Positions 44,066 to 55,316 of a stretch of DNA of 64,000 nucleotides are shown piece by piece. The position numbers and the translations under genes are program-made. Position 1 is the stretch's first letter; each line of letters begins with the position of its first letter. Where the stretch lies: contig CM041779.1 of assembly GCA_023374045.1 (NCBI GenBank), positions 297,796,167 to 297,860,166 of the forward strand, in the 5' to 3' direction. The notes under the pieces were generated by a model that did no database searches, was not told the origin of the DNA, and worked only from the letters and a program-made list of their open reading frames with translations. This DNA comes from Limonium bicolor (taxonomy: Eukaryota > Streptophyta > Magnoliopsida > Caryophyllales > Plumbaginaceae).

Positions 44066-47000
44066 ATCCATCCAACAACCTTAACTCCTCACGCTGTGAT
44101 GAACAGATACTGAGCACTCCTAATTATTACAAACCAGAACCAACTAAATGAGCAACTAACTGGATACATCAACCTCTTTATTACAATACAAAAATGAAAC
44201 CAAGGTTTGGTTTACAATCACACAGTTACCCCGTGTCCCGCACTCCGGCTTGAGTCTTCTTCAATAACCTGGAATGTTTGGCCCAATAAAGGGCTCAACA
44301 ATCGAAATGCTGGTATGCCAAATGTGATCTTAAGTCATCTAGATTCCTTAGTCGTTTTAGCCATCTTGATATTAGATTCTTTACATGAAATACCGGTTTA
44401 CAACAACAACAGTAATAATTGTAACCATTAAACAATCACAAACAGTTCACCTGCAAACACCAGTGTACAATAGTACACGACACCAATAGTCACATAACAA
44501 TAACTCATAGAAACATCCTATAGTCACACATTAATAATCCATAACAATAACCAATAATCACATATTAATAATCCATAACGATCTCCAAACGAGTTACGCG
44601 TATTAAACTGTACTTGTTAGTTAACCACCTGACCCTTATCCTTAAAACCAATCATTTAACCTTTTCCAATAATTTCCACCTCAAGTGTCATGTTAAGACA
44701 AACCTTATCAACTTATTAATGGACGATAGTCCCCTGTGTTCCATTGGAACTAATACCACCAGCCGACCCTAGGCCCTGGTTGTTGACCGATCCGGTCGAA
44801 CCTGTGCACCAACGGCAGTGCATTCCGCCATCCCCGAATGTGGCTGATGGATTTCCTTTGAGTGACTCCCCCATTGAAGTCTCTCGTAGTGATCACAATG
44901 CGCAACCAGAAAGTCGAAACAATCCGGATTCCTCTCTTGATAAGTTAGCCCTTTTTGTCAATGACATAACAACCAATACTTGAAATAAGACTATCACATT
45001 TGACCTTTGTTAGGTTCAATAATACCTAAAGGTCAGTTAGTCTCTTTTTTTTTGTTTAGATGTATAAACTTTTAGTCATAAGACATTCGCGCATAAGATA
45101 CAACGCAACAGTTTAAACAATACCATATACATATCATTCACATAAAATCATAGATATCGTTCTTAAACATTTAAACACATCATGTCTGGACCTTAGGATA
45201 ATCCTTAGGACATTCAGACCACACAATTAACATACCGTTCACCAAGTAACTGCTAGCTTGTCAAGTTCCTGTTTAGTAGTCCCTTCCCGTACGCTGTAAT
45301 TTAAACATGCAATACCGGGTAATATTAATATAACTATTCATTAAATATTACAGTATTATCACTGTAACGTTTATACTCGTCGTATAATAACTTCGTATGT
45401 TATTTATTCTCCCCTGTTATTTTGACAGCGGTTCTAGATAACCTAGCAGTTCATTATTTCATGTGAAGTTCACATGTGATAATGAATTTCCATTATACGG
45501 TATATTCTTATTTCATTATTCATATACTCATAATTATTTCCACTTATTCCTTATGTCATATTATTTGGTTAGTTATATTATAACCACCTTTATTTTATAA
45601 ACTTTATATTATACTCCATAATATACCATAATACATTATACTACCTAGTTTTACTTTCTTTCCTTATTAAACTACAATACCAACCTTATTATTCGGTATT
45701 CATCTATTATACCCAATAACTTAATAAATTATTAAATAACCACACATAGTTTCCGGTAATTATAATCCGAACCTATTAACTTTTACAATTTACCAAAACA
45801 ACCATGTACTATTATAATTTATTAAATACCCATATTATTTTCAGAAATTGTAAAACAGTTATATTAACTTCTATAAATTGCCAAATAACCCTATAACTTT
45901 TATAATTCATTAATTACCCACATTAACCTTTGTAACTATTAATTAACCACCTTACTTTTACAAATTACTAAATACTCCTACTAATTTCGGTAATTACAAC
46001 TAATACCACCACCTTTATAATTTACAAATAAATCCCTTAATTTTCGATTTTCCCTTATATTCCTTTATTCACTTTTAAACCCTCTAAACCCAAAACTTTA
46101 TATAAGTTACATATTAACTTATAATCTATAGTTTAAATATTTTATTTCTTAAAATAACCGAAACAACCCATATCTTTTCTTAAATCACATTTCCGCCCAT
46201 ATTAAATTCTATCTTTCATATATACTTTCATAAATTACATATTCACCCCAAAATTTTAATAAAATGTTATTTTAACACTTAATTACTTATTTAAATTCAC
46301 CCAAATTCATATTATAAATTCAAACCTTATATTATAACATAAATATACCTAATCAACCCCTTTGTTCTCGGCATTTATTATTCATACACTAAACTTTTCA
46401 AAATTTACATTTTAACCACATAACTTATTAAACTAGCCATTTAATACTTGTAGCTATTTTTAATAATCCCTAAATTTATATATAAGTTAGTACACTTTAT
46501 ATATATTTCGAAAATTACCCAAACTATATTTAAGCTCTCGGCTTCAATTTAATTTTACCAAATGGTTTTAAAGCTTGATTTAAACCTTATGATAAATACA
46601 TATAAATGTATATAAGCCATATAACACTTCTAAAAATTATGCCAATGACTTAGGATGACTATAATCTCAAAATAGAGCAATAAACCTTAGATAATTGGGT
46701 TTGTATTTATATGCAAGCACCTAATTAATTTTGTTACCATATTATTAACCTTAAGGTAAAATCTTACCTTATAGGTTATAAAAATTATTTTGATTATTTT
46801 CTTAACATTACAACCCATATATTTCGTCCTTAATTTAGGTAATGATTATACATAATTTTTATACCAAAGTTTGAAGCTTAAATCAAGCCTACACTTAATA
46901 AACCTTAATTATATAAACTTACCCCTTTAAATCAAGACAATTCTTGTACTTGATTTTTCCTTGATTTTCCAAGCTCTCCAAATGCTATCTTGGTGAATAA

Positions 47001-47650
47001 TTTTCGGCTCCTTAAATATATTTAGGAGATCTATTTGTTAGACTTCTAACAAGGATTTATAAATAATATTTGGAGAAATTTTACAAGAGTTTACCTTAGG
47101 AATTTAACAAGGTATTTTTGATATACCTTGGGATGATTGTAGATCCAAGTTTCCTTCATGAAATAATGAAGAGAATATGGATTTAGAAGGTTATATATTT
47201 CGAAAATTACTTAAGGAATTTTCTTAGGATTTTCAACATGAAAATATACCTTATCGTGATCTTGTTGTTCCTTGTGTTGTTGTTGGATTTAGGAACCTCC
47301 TTGTAGCATATATGCTTGGCGAAAATTGTAGAAATTCCTAGGATGATTTCTTGCTTCAAGACTTGATAGAATTAACTAGGAAATTACATTAAAATGGTGT
47401 TAGGAACTAGTACACCATTAATGGAGTTATTAGAACTTAAGAATTAACTTAGGAAATTAAGAGAGGAGAAAGAGAGAGTAAGGTAGAAAGGAGCTTACCA
47501 TCCGTGAGTGAGGTATGGCAAGGGAAATGGAAGCTCGCGTAGAGCATTAGTAGAAGAGATTGAAGGTAATTAGAATTTGATTTGTTTATTGTCATGCTTA
47601 TTATTTCTTTGATTACAAAATTAAGCTACTAAGATATCTTAATTGTCTAG

Positions 47651-48443
47651 GCATACGGCTGTAATGGAGCATAATGGAAGGCTCCATTTGTTTGTTGTCT
47701 CACGGTAATGGAGCACTAAAGACTAGTTAGTTTTGTTAATTGCAACATGATGACCATGATAATTAACTACATTAGATGAGCTGAATTATTATTTCTAATC
47801 TAGTCTTTCTTCTTGTAGGTGCCGGATGTGATGGAGCAAATGAGCAGCTCCAATTCATGCACTCTTACGGTAGTGGAATAACTAGATAGGTTGATTAAGT
47901 TTTGTTAATTGTAAAGTGAGCTAATCTTGCTCATTAGTTTATATCTTCCTTTGCTAAATCACACAGCACTAAACTTGTCTCTTTTTTTTTGTAGGTGTTC
48001 GGACAAGAAGCAAGCAGCAGCTCCAATTGTTGAAGATTTACGGTAATGGAGCATTAGGAAGCTACTTGATTTGTTAATTGTAATCAGTTAACTATCTACC
48101 AATTATTGAGCTTAATTAATGAACTAACCTTGTCTCTTATGCAGGTGTGATCGGCTGGAACTGAAATGGGAGCTCCACTTCCTTGTAGTGCTACGGTAAT
48201 GGAGGTTCTAGGTAGCTTCTTGATTTTGTTAATTACAAACATGATTATCTTGGAAGTTAGGTATATGTTTTGTTAGGTTATTTAATTGTCAATCATTCTC
48301 CCCATTACTAGATCCAATCGGCAAGCACATGACAAGATTCCAACTTGTTTAATTTGTTAACTCACTTAGTTAAAGTGTGACTAGATTCACATTACTTTTC
48401 ATTGTCTTTGTCTAATCTAATCCCTGTTGTTTTCTCTTGCAGG
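47651..48443 (+). other. Array of exon-like blocks antisense to element C (left LTR)
   Basis: Blocks 47651-47704, 47819-47869, 47995-48042 and 48145-48195 (54, 51, 48, 51 nt) each follow an AG acceptor, three with a strong pyrimidine tract (CTTTCTTCTTGTAG, TCTTTTTTTTTGTAG, TTGTCTCTTATGCAG), and end ACG|GTAATGG or ACG|GTAGTGG. An upstream donor TGAAG|GTAATT (47565) and a final acceptor TTTCTCTTGCAG (48442) frame the series. No common open reading frame runs through all blocks. The blocks hold GGAGC...GCTCC inverted repeats. Confidence 0.5.
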
Positions 48444-49530
48444 TTATACGTATGGAGTCCTCTTCATTTGACTGTAATCAGATGCTATATTAACATATTA
48501 TACTTGCTAGGATGGGTCTTATTAGTTATAAGACAATTTTATTACATAAACTAGCCAAATGCCACCTTAACTCACGCCTGGAATGGGGATCAAATGAGAT
48601 TAATTTTTCATTTGATTTTTGTTACACTATATTGTAATAAGACCATACTAATATGTGTAATAAGTTCCAGCATTTAATTGGTACATTTTTATTATGGTAA
48701 AAGATGAAAGTTCTAAGGTAAAAATGCTGATTTTAGGTACCTTTTTGTCCTAAAAATCGCCCCCATTTATACTATGAGTTTAGTACTGGAATTAATTGAT
48801 TTAGATGGTCAATTTATCCACTTTTAAGTTTATCAACTCGTGGCTCCTCAAAAACTTTAAGGCAATTGCGTAAAACGCATTTTCATGACACCCAAAGGTG
48901 CGTTTTTGTGCTTTAAGAAGTTTCTAGGAATTAATTAGTCTCTATGAGTTCCAAGTGTTTATTGACATTGTTTATAGTCAATAATAATATATTAAGGTGT
49001 TATATTGAGTTATATGGGGTTATACTAACTCAGAACATAATCTCTCTTCTCGGCTACCCGGGCAAAAAGGAGCATTAAGAAATCCTCCCGGGTATTTTAT
49101 CTTTAACTGAGAATTTATCTTGAGAAATTTATCTTAAATGTTCATTAAGGTACTATTATGCATTTAGAATGAGGTAAAATTCTTTTTTTTATTTTATAAG
49201 GTATTTCCGGGACTTTCGGGCCTTAAGGGGCCTTTAAGGGAATTCCTGAGCATATTGTATTTTCACTCAGTTTTAGATGAAGTCCTGTGTTCTGAAGATC
49301 ATATAATGATTCTTGGTTAACTTCATGTGAAGTTTATAGCTTATATATCTTGTTTAGCTTAAGGTCGGGCTTTAGCGCACGTTTTTGACCTTAAGGAGTT
49401 TAGGTGCGTTCTTAACGCCCAAGTGTTTATATACTTTCTTAGGGTTCATAATCTCCCAAATAATATTTATAATTCCTCAAATAATATTTATTTACTTATA
49501 TTTAATTATTTAAATCTTAGGGGTATTTCA

Positions 49531-49550
49531 GTCTACCCCCCTTAAAAGGA
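49531..49550 (-). other. Polypurine tract of element C
   Basis: The minus strand reads TTTTAAGGGGGGTAGAC immediately before the 3' LTR start TGAAATACCCC. Confidence 0.7.
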
Positions 49551-50249
49551 CTTCGTCCCGAAGTCATAACTTATATTTGTTCATCCTATGGAATCAAGTT
49601 CTTCTTATCTATTCCTGTATACCTATCATTCCAGGGTGTCAATATTATATTGACATCTCTATATTGCATCACTACTCTGAGTGTATATAATTCCTATAGA
49701 CAGATATTCTTTATTCGTGATAATAATATATCACAGCATAATAACTTGATAAATACTGTAAAACCATACATGTCCCAACTTCCTAGCTATCCCACTCGGT
49801 CATCACTGCACAAGTGCAATACCAAATCCTCAGTCCTACAGAGTGCAGAGGTGTAAACCCTTGGCAGTGAATCTCTTGTGTGATTGTAGGAATAAATATA
49901 AATATACTGTAAAGTAATTAAGTGCTTCATAAACATCCAAGTGTTACATAGAACACACAAATAATCATTCAAGTATCACATAGGACATATCATTAATCCC
50001 CAAATGTCACATAGGACATACTAATAACCAACCAAATGTCACATAGGACATAACCATCTAACTAATTGCACACATGCGCAACAAACAATCAAACACAAAT
50101 AACCATACACAAAACCAATATAGACTGCAGATATGCAAGTCGCATGTGGTGCTCTACCCCCCTTAAAAAGGGTTACGCCCACGTACCCCTACAAGTATAC
50201 ACAAAACGAAAAGAAAATTGTTGGATACTTGTCTCGCATGGAGTCTTCT
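49551..50249 (-). other. 3' untranslated interior of element C
   Basis: No reading frame. The stretch 49780-49880 (containing TCCTAGCTATCCCACT and CCTACAGAGTGCAGAGGTGT) has an inverted match at 61115-61216 in element B. CACATAGGACAT recurs about three times around 49978-50050, a small tandem repeat. Confidence 0.6.
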
Positions 50250-50690
50250 AACTCCCATGTCGCCTCCTCAATGTCGTGGTTTTACCACAGAGCTTTTACC
50301 ATTCTAATGGTCTTGTTCCTGGTCTCTCTAGTTTGGAGTCTAAAATGCAAACTGGGGTCTCCTTATATCTAAGTGTAGGATATAGTTCGAGTGTCTCGTC
50401 ACTAAAATATTGTTGATGAGGCACAAACTGGTTTCGCTGTGAAATGTGGAACACATTGTGCACTCTCCTAAGCTCAACAGGTAGATCTAACCTGTAATCT
50501 AATGGGCCCACTCGCTCCGTAATAAGGTATGGTCCTACATACTTCGGCTAAGTTGCTATTCTGCCCAAGTCTAAAAATTCCTTCATAGGTGAAACTCTAA
50601 GGAAGACTCGATCGCCTACTGCGAATTCGAGGTCTCTCCTACGGACATCAGTATATAACTTATGTCCTACGAGGTATAACTCTCAAGAAT
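50250..50690 (-). pseudogene. Integrase C-terminus and chromodomain-like end of element C
   Basis: The minus strand reads KLYTDVRRRDLEFAVGDRVF, then LRVSPMKEFLDLGRIAT, a stop, PKYVGPYLITERVGPLDYRL, and LPVELRRVHNVFHISQ. This is the well-known tail of chromovirus integrase just before the chromodomain; FSDETLELYPTLRYKETPVC matches the linker and start of that domain. In this group the chromodomain targets integration to certain chromatin. One stop and the missing upstream integrase make it non-functional. Upstream of about 50690 the homology ends abruptly in AT-rich DNA. Confidence 0.82.
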
Positions 50691-53600
50691 AAAATATTCC
50701 TTGACATGTTTCATAGTGCATTAGTATGCTTTTATATTTGAATACCTTGTGTGTATGTGTGAAGGTAATCTATCATTTAGTATGTTGCCAATATTATCTT
50801 TTGGCTTATTTAAATTATCGTGTGTGACACACTTTCATTAACCGCCTCTTGTAGTTGTAATCGTCGGCGCTCGTGTCTTTGTATTAATATTGGGCATACT
50901 TATAAATCTCTCTCTTTGATTTTCAGATCATCATCCTGTTATTCTGGTATTTTGAGTTTACTGTCACCATATACGGCTTCCATTTTCAATGTAAAGTGTG
51001 AGTTATGGTCAAGCCATGCATCTTATGTATTTTATCGAAAATTTTCTTGATAATATTGATTCACCAATTATCGGTAGTATATACACGATTATTATTGTCT
51101 GTTCATCAAGTATACCACGGTAGGGTTCCTGTTAAGGTTTCTAACAAGGTACAGTCCTCTCTCAGTTGACTCATGTGAGTATTAGTATAATGTTTCTACT
51201 CTTATATTCTACCATGTTTATAGGTAGATTTCCATTTAATAAATATATTTGGTTTGAATTCATAAAGAAGACTTAAAGTCGATATTTCCTTCTGATGGCA
51301 ATATGGCCATAACTTAGAAGCTAGTTTGAGAATACTCTTATTATAAGTAATTGTCTCTTGTTCTCCTATTTAATTTATTAACATAATTCATGGAATAATA
51401 ATAGTTAACATTTCCCTCACAATTGATTATTTTTCCGCTATATGCGGAGTTGTTTTAGCTAATTAATTTCCTCAGGGTAACCTGGATAACTTAACTCTTA
51501 ATTTACACATTTTGCCTCTCATATACCTATTTGTCAAATTTTATATTTGATTTAAGAATAAATACTTACGTTTTACTGAAATATTTGTGACCACTTGTAA
51601 GGAGTCTCAGGAATCATCCAACTCTGACGGGGTCAGCATTAGTGTTGAACCATCCTTCCACACCATTTTGTGTTTGGTTTTCCCTTGATCTGACCAGGAT
51701 CAAGTTCGACGACTCCCACGTCAAATATCAAACAATCACATAATTGTCATTTCACAAATTTTATCTTATTAAACTTTGTGACGTGGTGAGTACTACATTT
51801 TCTCCTGATCACTATACTATTAATCCATATCTGTTATAACCTATACTTGAATCTAGTATATTCCCAAATCCCCGGTACCATATTCCTTTGATCAAATCAT
51901 CAAGCGGGGAAGCCAGTTTTTCCTCTTGGCTTAAAAGATACATTCTTATTAAGGCATCTAGGCTCATACTGTCTAATAACTATATCCATCAATCATTTCA
52001 ACTCTTAAATCCATCATACAAGTAATAAGTTCCGTCATGGACTTGCATACTTTAGAATACTCTCTTCACTTTAAAAGGCTTATCTAGTATTTCTCCTATC
52101 AGGGCTTGATTATTGCCTATACTTGATTATCATCAGTTGGAGCAAAGACAATCACAGTTAGACTTCAAGAAAAGTTTTCATGACTCCATCCACGACTACA
52201 GTTCCATAAGTATTATTTCCTCCACCTTAAAGCTTAGCTTTTTCTTACTCCATCTAAAATCCATAAATCAGGTGAACCATATGTTCAGCCAAGGTTATGT
52301 ATCCCTTAGTACCATCCCAACTAAGGGTTTCCAGTTTGTATCCTATGGTTTCGTAACAGGACAAACAAAGTTTATTGTCTGTTTTTATCTCTTAGGAACG
52401 TGGTTAATCCACAAGCTCATGGCTTCCAAAATATGGTGATTAGGTGTAATAAATAGAGGGTCTAAAATTCTTGGAAATTGTATATAACGTTAAGATAGTT
52501 CACGTAAGAATACTTGTTACAAGTCAAGGGTATGTTTCCCCACTTTTAGATTTAACTCCCACTCTCTTTTAGTGTATATTCATTTAAACTCTTAGTATAA
52601 CTTACTCTACCTTCATTGTACGTGTCAAGGAGAGTTATTTATTACCAGGTTTATTTGAAACTTATACTACATAGGGTTTTACCTTATTTGATTTATTGCG
52701 ATCTTTATTCGCGTTTAAACTTGAGCTGTCGTAAAAGACATGTGCTCGTATAGACCATCAGGATATGTAGGACGATAGCCTCCAAATAGGGTAGGTATAT
52801 TTAACGATACTTTAGCCCTCTGAAATGTATCAATATTCTTCAACGTTTTAGGTTCACCACCTTTAAATTATATTTATATATGTAGCATTTGGTATTGCTA
52901 ATTTAGGTAGTTTTCCTGACATCAGGAAATATAGGTCCAAGTTTGTTCTCTCCTTTTTATTACTTAAGAGTCCAGCACCGTCGCCATATTGATACTAGCT
53001 GAGACTCTTGGTATTTGCTCGGGTATTTTTAACTCGCGCCTATCCGTGATGGATGTTTAGTTAGATATTATTTTATTATTATTATTTTTTTGAGATTCTG
53101 TTTCTCTATTGTCATTTTTTTAAGGTTTCGTACTATCTTCCCTCATAGTTAATAAGGGATTGTAAGATTTCTAGTATCGCACTGAGCAGTGAGCTCGGTG
53201 CCTGGGTATCCCATAAAATTTCAGTGTTTGATCTTTATACGTAGATCTTCCTCATACCTTTTTGACAATTCTTATAGTCTTACTTATTTTATTTTAATTA
53301 ATGTATTCCTTTTCATGACATCTGCTCGTTATTTAGGCAGGTCATAATTTGTAGTTCCATGTAAAACTAATTTGTTATTCCTCACTGTACTATCACATAC
53401 TGTATCCCAAGGTTAATCTCGGTTTAATATTTTTAATACTCTAATCCTATGGTACACTAATCTTTTTCTCCACTATATATCCATACTTCTCCGGACTTTA
53501 AAATAATTCTTGTTAGACTTATCCATTGTCTTCTTATCACCATATAAACTCAGCATCATCTCTTATGGAGAATGATACAGCTGTATTCCAATCCTTACCC

Positions 53601-53960
53601 ATAAACATCATATATGATTTAAGTTTTGATCCACTCCCGTATCATGGAATATAAAATCTTCAAAGGCCAATCCCCAAAGTTCTACATTCATTAACAATAG
53701 TTATTTGTTTATCATAGTTAAGTATTTCTTAAGTAGGATCATACCGTGTTCAGTACTTGGCATTATGCCTCTAATATTCCCAACCTTCGCTCATAAGCTC
53801 AGGTGACCTCGATCTCATAGGTAAGGGAAAATAAATATTGACGTATCCCATTAGGTGAGAGGTTACCTAAATCAGGTCTCTCTAAATCTTGATACTTACT
53901 AATCACATATAAGTCTCATCGACTGATACTATAAACACATATTTATGCATCATGCATTAG
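50691..53960. other. AT-rich non-pol stretch in place of protease-RT-RNase H-integrase
   Basis: It lies between two well-preserved pol/gag ends but shows no RT, RNase H or integrase motif in any frame. The longest frame is 108 codons (52113-52439, plus strand) and has no recognised domain. Its length (~3.3 kb) is close to that of a normal pol core. Possibilities are a replaced segment, a nested element with unclear ends, or extreme decay. Confidence 0.55.
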
Positions 53961-55102
53961 GTTTTAAGTTCTAGGCTTACCAGTTTCACGCTGAGCGCTC
54001 GCCTCATCGCCTGAAGTTCCCACTGTGTACAGGGTATTTCCTCATGGAACTATCTCCTTTCCCTTCCAACTCTCGGATGAGGATGGCTGTCCTGCCGGTC
54101 CTCTAGCATAGGTGTTGTCCTGCGGTGCCTGGCCTACTCTTGGTCCGCCCGCCTCAGTAACTGGTGTCCTCTGTGAACCTCTAGCTCCCTTGTATAATCG
54201 GCTTCCTGGATTGGAAAAACATTCATACTCCCTGTGACCTTCCTTTTTGCAATAGCGGCACTCCACCTTCCTTCCAGCGCAATCTACGCCTGGGTGATCA
54301 TTTCCACAACGTTTACAGTAATAGTGACGTAGGGTTGGCTTATTGCCTCTCGGTGTGCTGATCTCCGTGGCTGTGCATCAATGGCTGAGCCGGTCAGACG
54401 AGGAATATGTTCCCTTGTCTTCTGATCATGGAGATCCTTCCGCCGCTTTCCTTTCAAAGAACTTCTTCCCCTTCTTGCAGTAACCACCAGGGGTTGCCCT
54501 ATCATCATCTCCTTCAGTACTTACTCTTCCTTTCTTTCTTCCTGCGTCGGAGTAGTCGACTCCTGGTATATAGTTTAACAAATTGGTGCACCTTGCGTAG
54601 TACTGGTCAACTATTTGACTCCCTTGGATTAAGGTGTTGATCTCCTGCATTTTCTCTGTTTTATGTGTTCGGGTTAATACTTCTCCCGCAACACTTCCAT
54701 AAACTCTGTCCATCCAAAGTCCGGTGTAGTTCTACGGTGGCTCTGAACAGTCCGCCACCAAATGTCAGCTGCGCCCTCCAGGTTGTATGCGGCGATGTCG
54801 ACCTGTTGGTCTTCTGGAACTCCGACAGCCTTGAACGCCTTCTGGTGCTCTTCAATGAACTTCTCCAGTGCGGCGGGGTCCGGTTCCCCTGAATAAGTTG
54901 GTACTCTTGCGTCTGCAACGCCCTTCAACCAGTTGGTTTCCCTGGGCCGCGGCGGGTGGGGTATGGCTCTCGTAAATTGAGCTCCTAGTTCCTGCGCGAA
55001 AGTTGCCATGGCTGCTGCTAGTTCTGACACTGTTGGAACATCCGCCGGTGTCTCGCTACTGCGTCCACTACTGTCTCCATGTGGTCCTTCGCTTGTCGAC
55101 AT
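53961..55102 (-). pseudogene. Gag of element C with two zinc knuckles, frameshifted
   Basis: The first frame (55102-54674) starts MSTSEGPHGDSSGRSSETPA and holds VPTYSGEPDPAALEKFIEEH and AAYNLEGAADIWWRTV, the chromovirus gag core. The second (54713-54426) has VDQYYARCTNLLNYIPGVDY. The last (54340-54042) has CKRCGNDHPGVDC (C-X2-C-X3-H-X4-C) and CRYCKKEGHREYEC (C-X2-C-X4-H-X4-C), then a polar tail to a stop. Gag forms particles and binds RNA. Three frame changes break it. A GTAAGC just after the tail (about 53985) could be a splice donor. Confidence 0.85.
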
Positions 55103-55283
55103 CTATAACAGTACACTATTATTTCTACCCGGTTGCTACACCGTCATACACAAATACAATCATGTAAGTAAGCTAACTACTAGCAATAAAATATCCCTAG
55201 GGTTTTTCTAAGTCACGAATCCTCACGGACGTTTCCCGTTTCCCAATATTCCTATGCTCATTGTCCTAGACTCAGTATCTTTC

Positions 55284-55311
55284 ATCAGAGCGGTACTCCG
55301 CTCTGATACCA
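55284..55311 (-). other. Primer binding site within a perfect hairpin, element C
   Basis: PBS TGGTATCAGAGC (minus strand, 55311-55300) matches plant initiator tRNA-Met. It overlaps ATCAGAGCGG-AGTA-CCGCTCTGAT (55307-55284), a perfect 10-bp stem with a four-base loop. Confidence 0.9.
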
Positions 55312-55316
55312 CTTTT

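Larger units (their letters stand above)
43935..49530 (-). repeat. 3' LTR of element C (5.6 kb)
   Basis: Plus-strand ends are TGTAACACCCC and GGGGTATTTCA. Very AT-rich, with GC-richer islands at 44740-44940 and 47640-48200. It contains the hairpin at 44036-44065 and the exon-like array at 47651-48443. Few differences from the right LTR. Confidence 0.92.

Noticed and set aside
47651..48195. Protein-coding interpretation of the mini-exon array
   Set aside because: Block lengths are multiples of three, but each possible frame meets stops in at least one block, so a spliced protein is not supported.
43935..49530. Reading the 5.6-kb LTR as several separate elements
   Set aside because: The same 5.6 kb recurs almost base for base at 55317-60882 with PBS and PPT at the inner edges, so it is one LTR.
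52113..52439. 108-codon plus-strand frame in the AT-rich middle of element C
   Set aside because: No domain, no initiation or splice context, and random frames of this size are expected; kept only as part of the AT-rich stretch.
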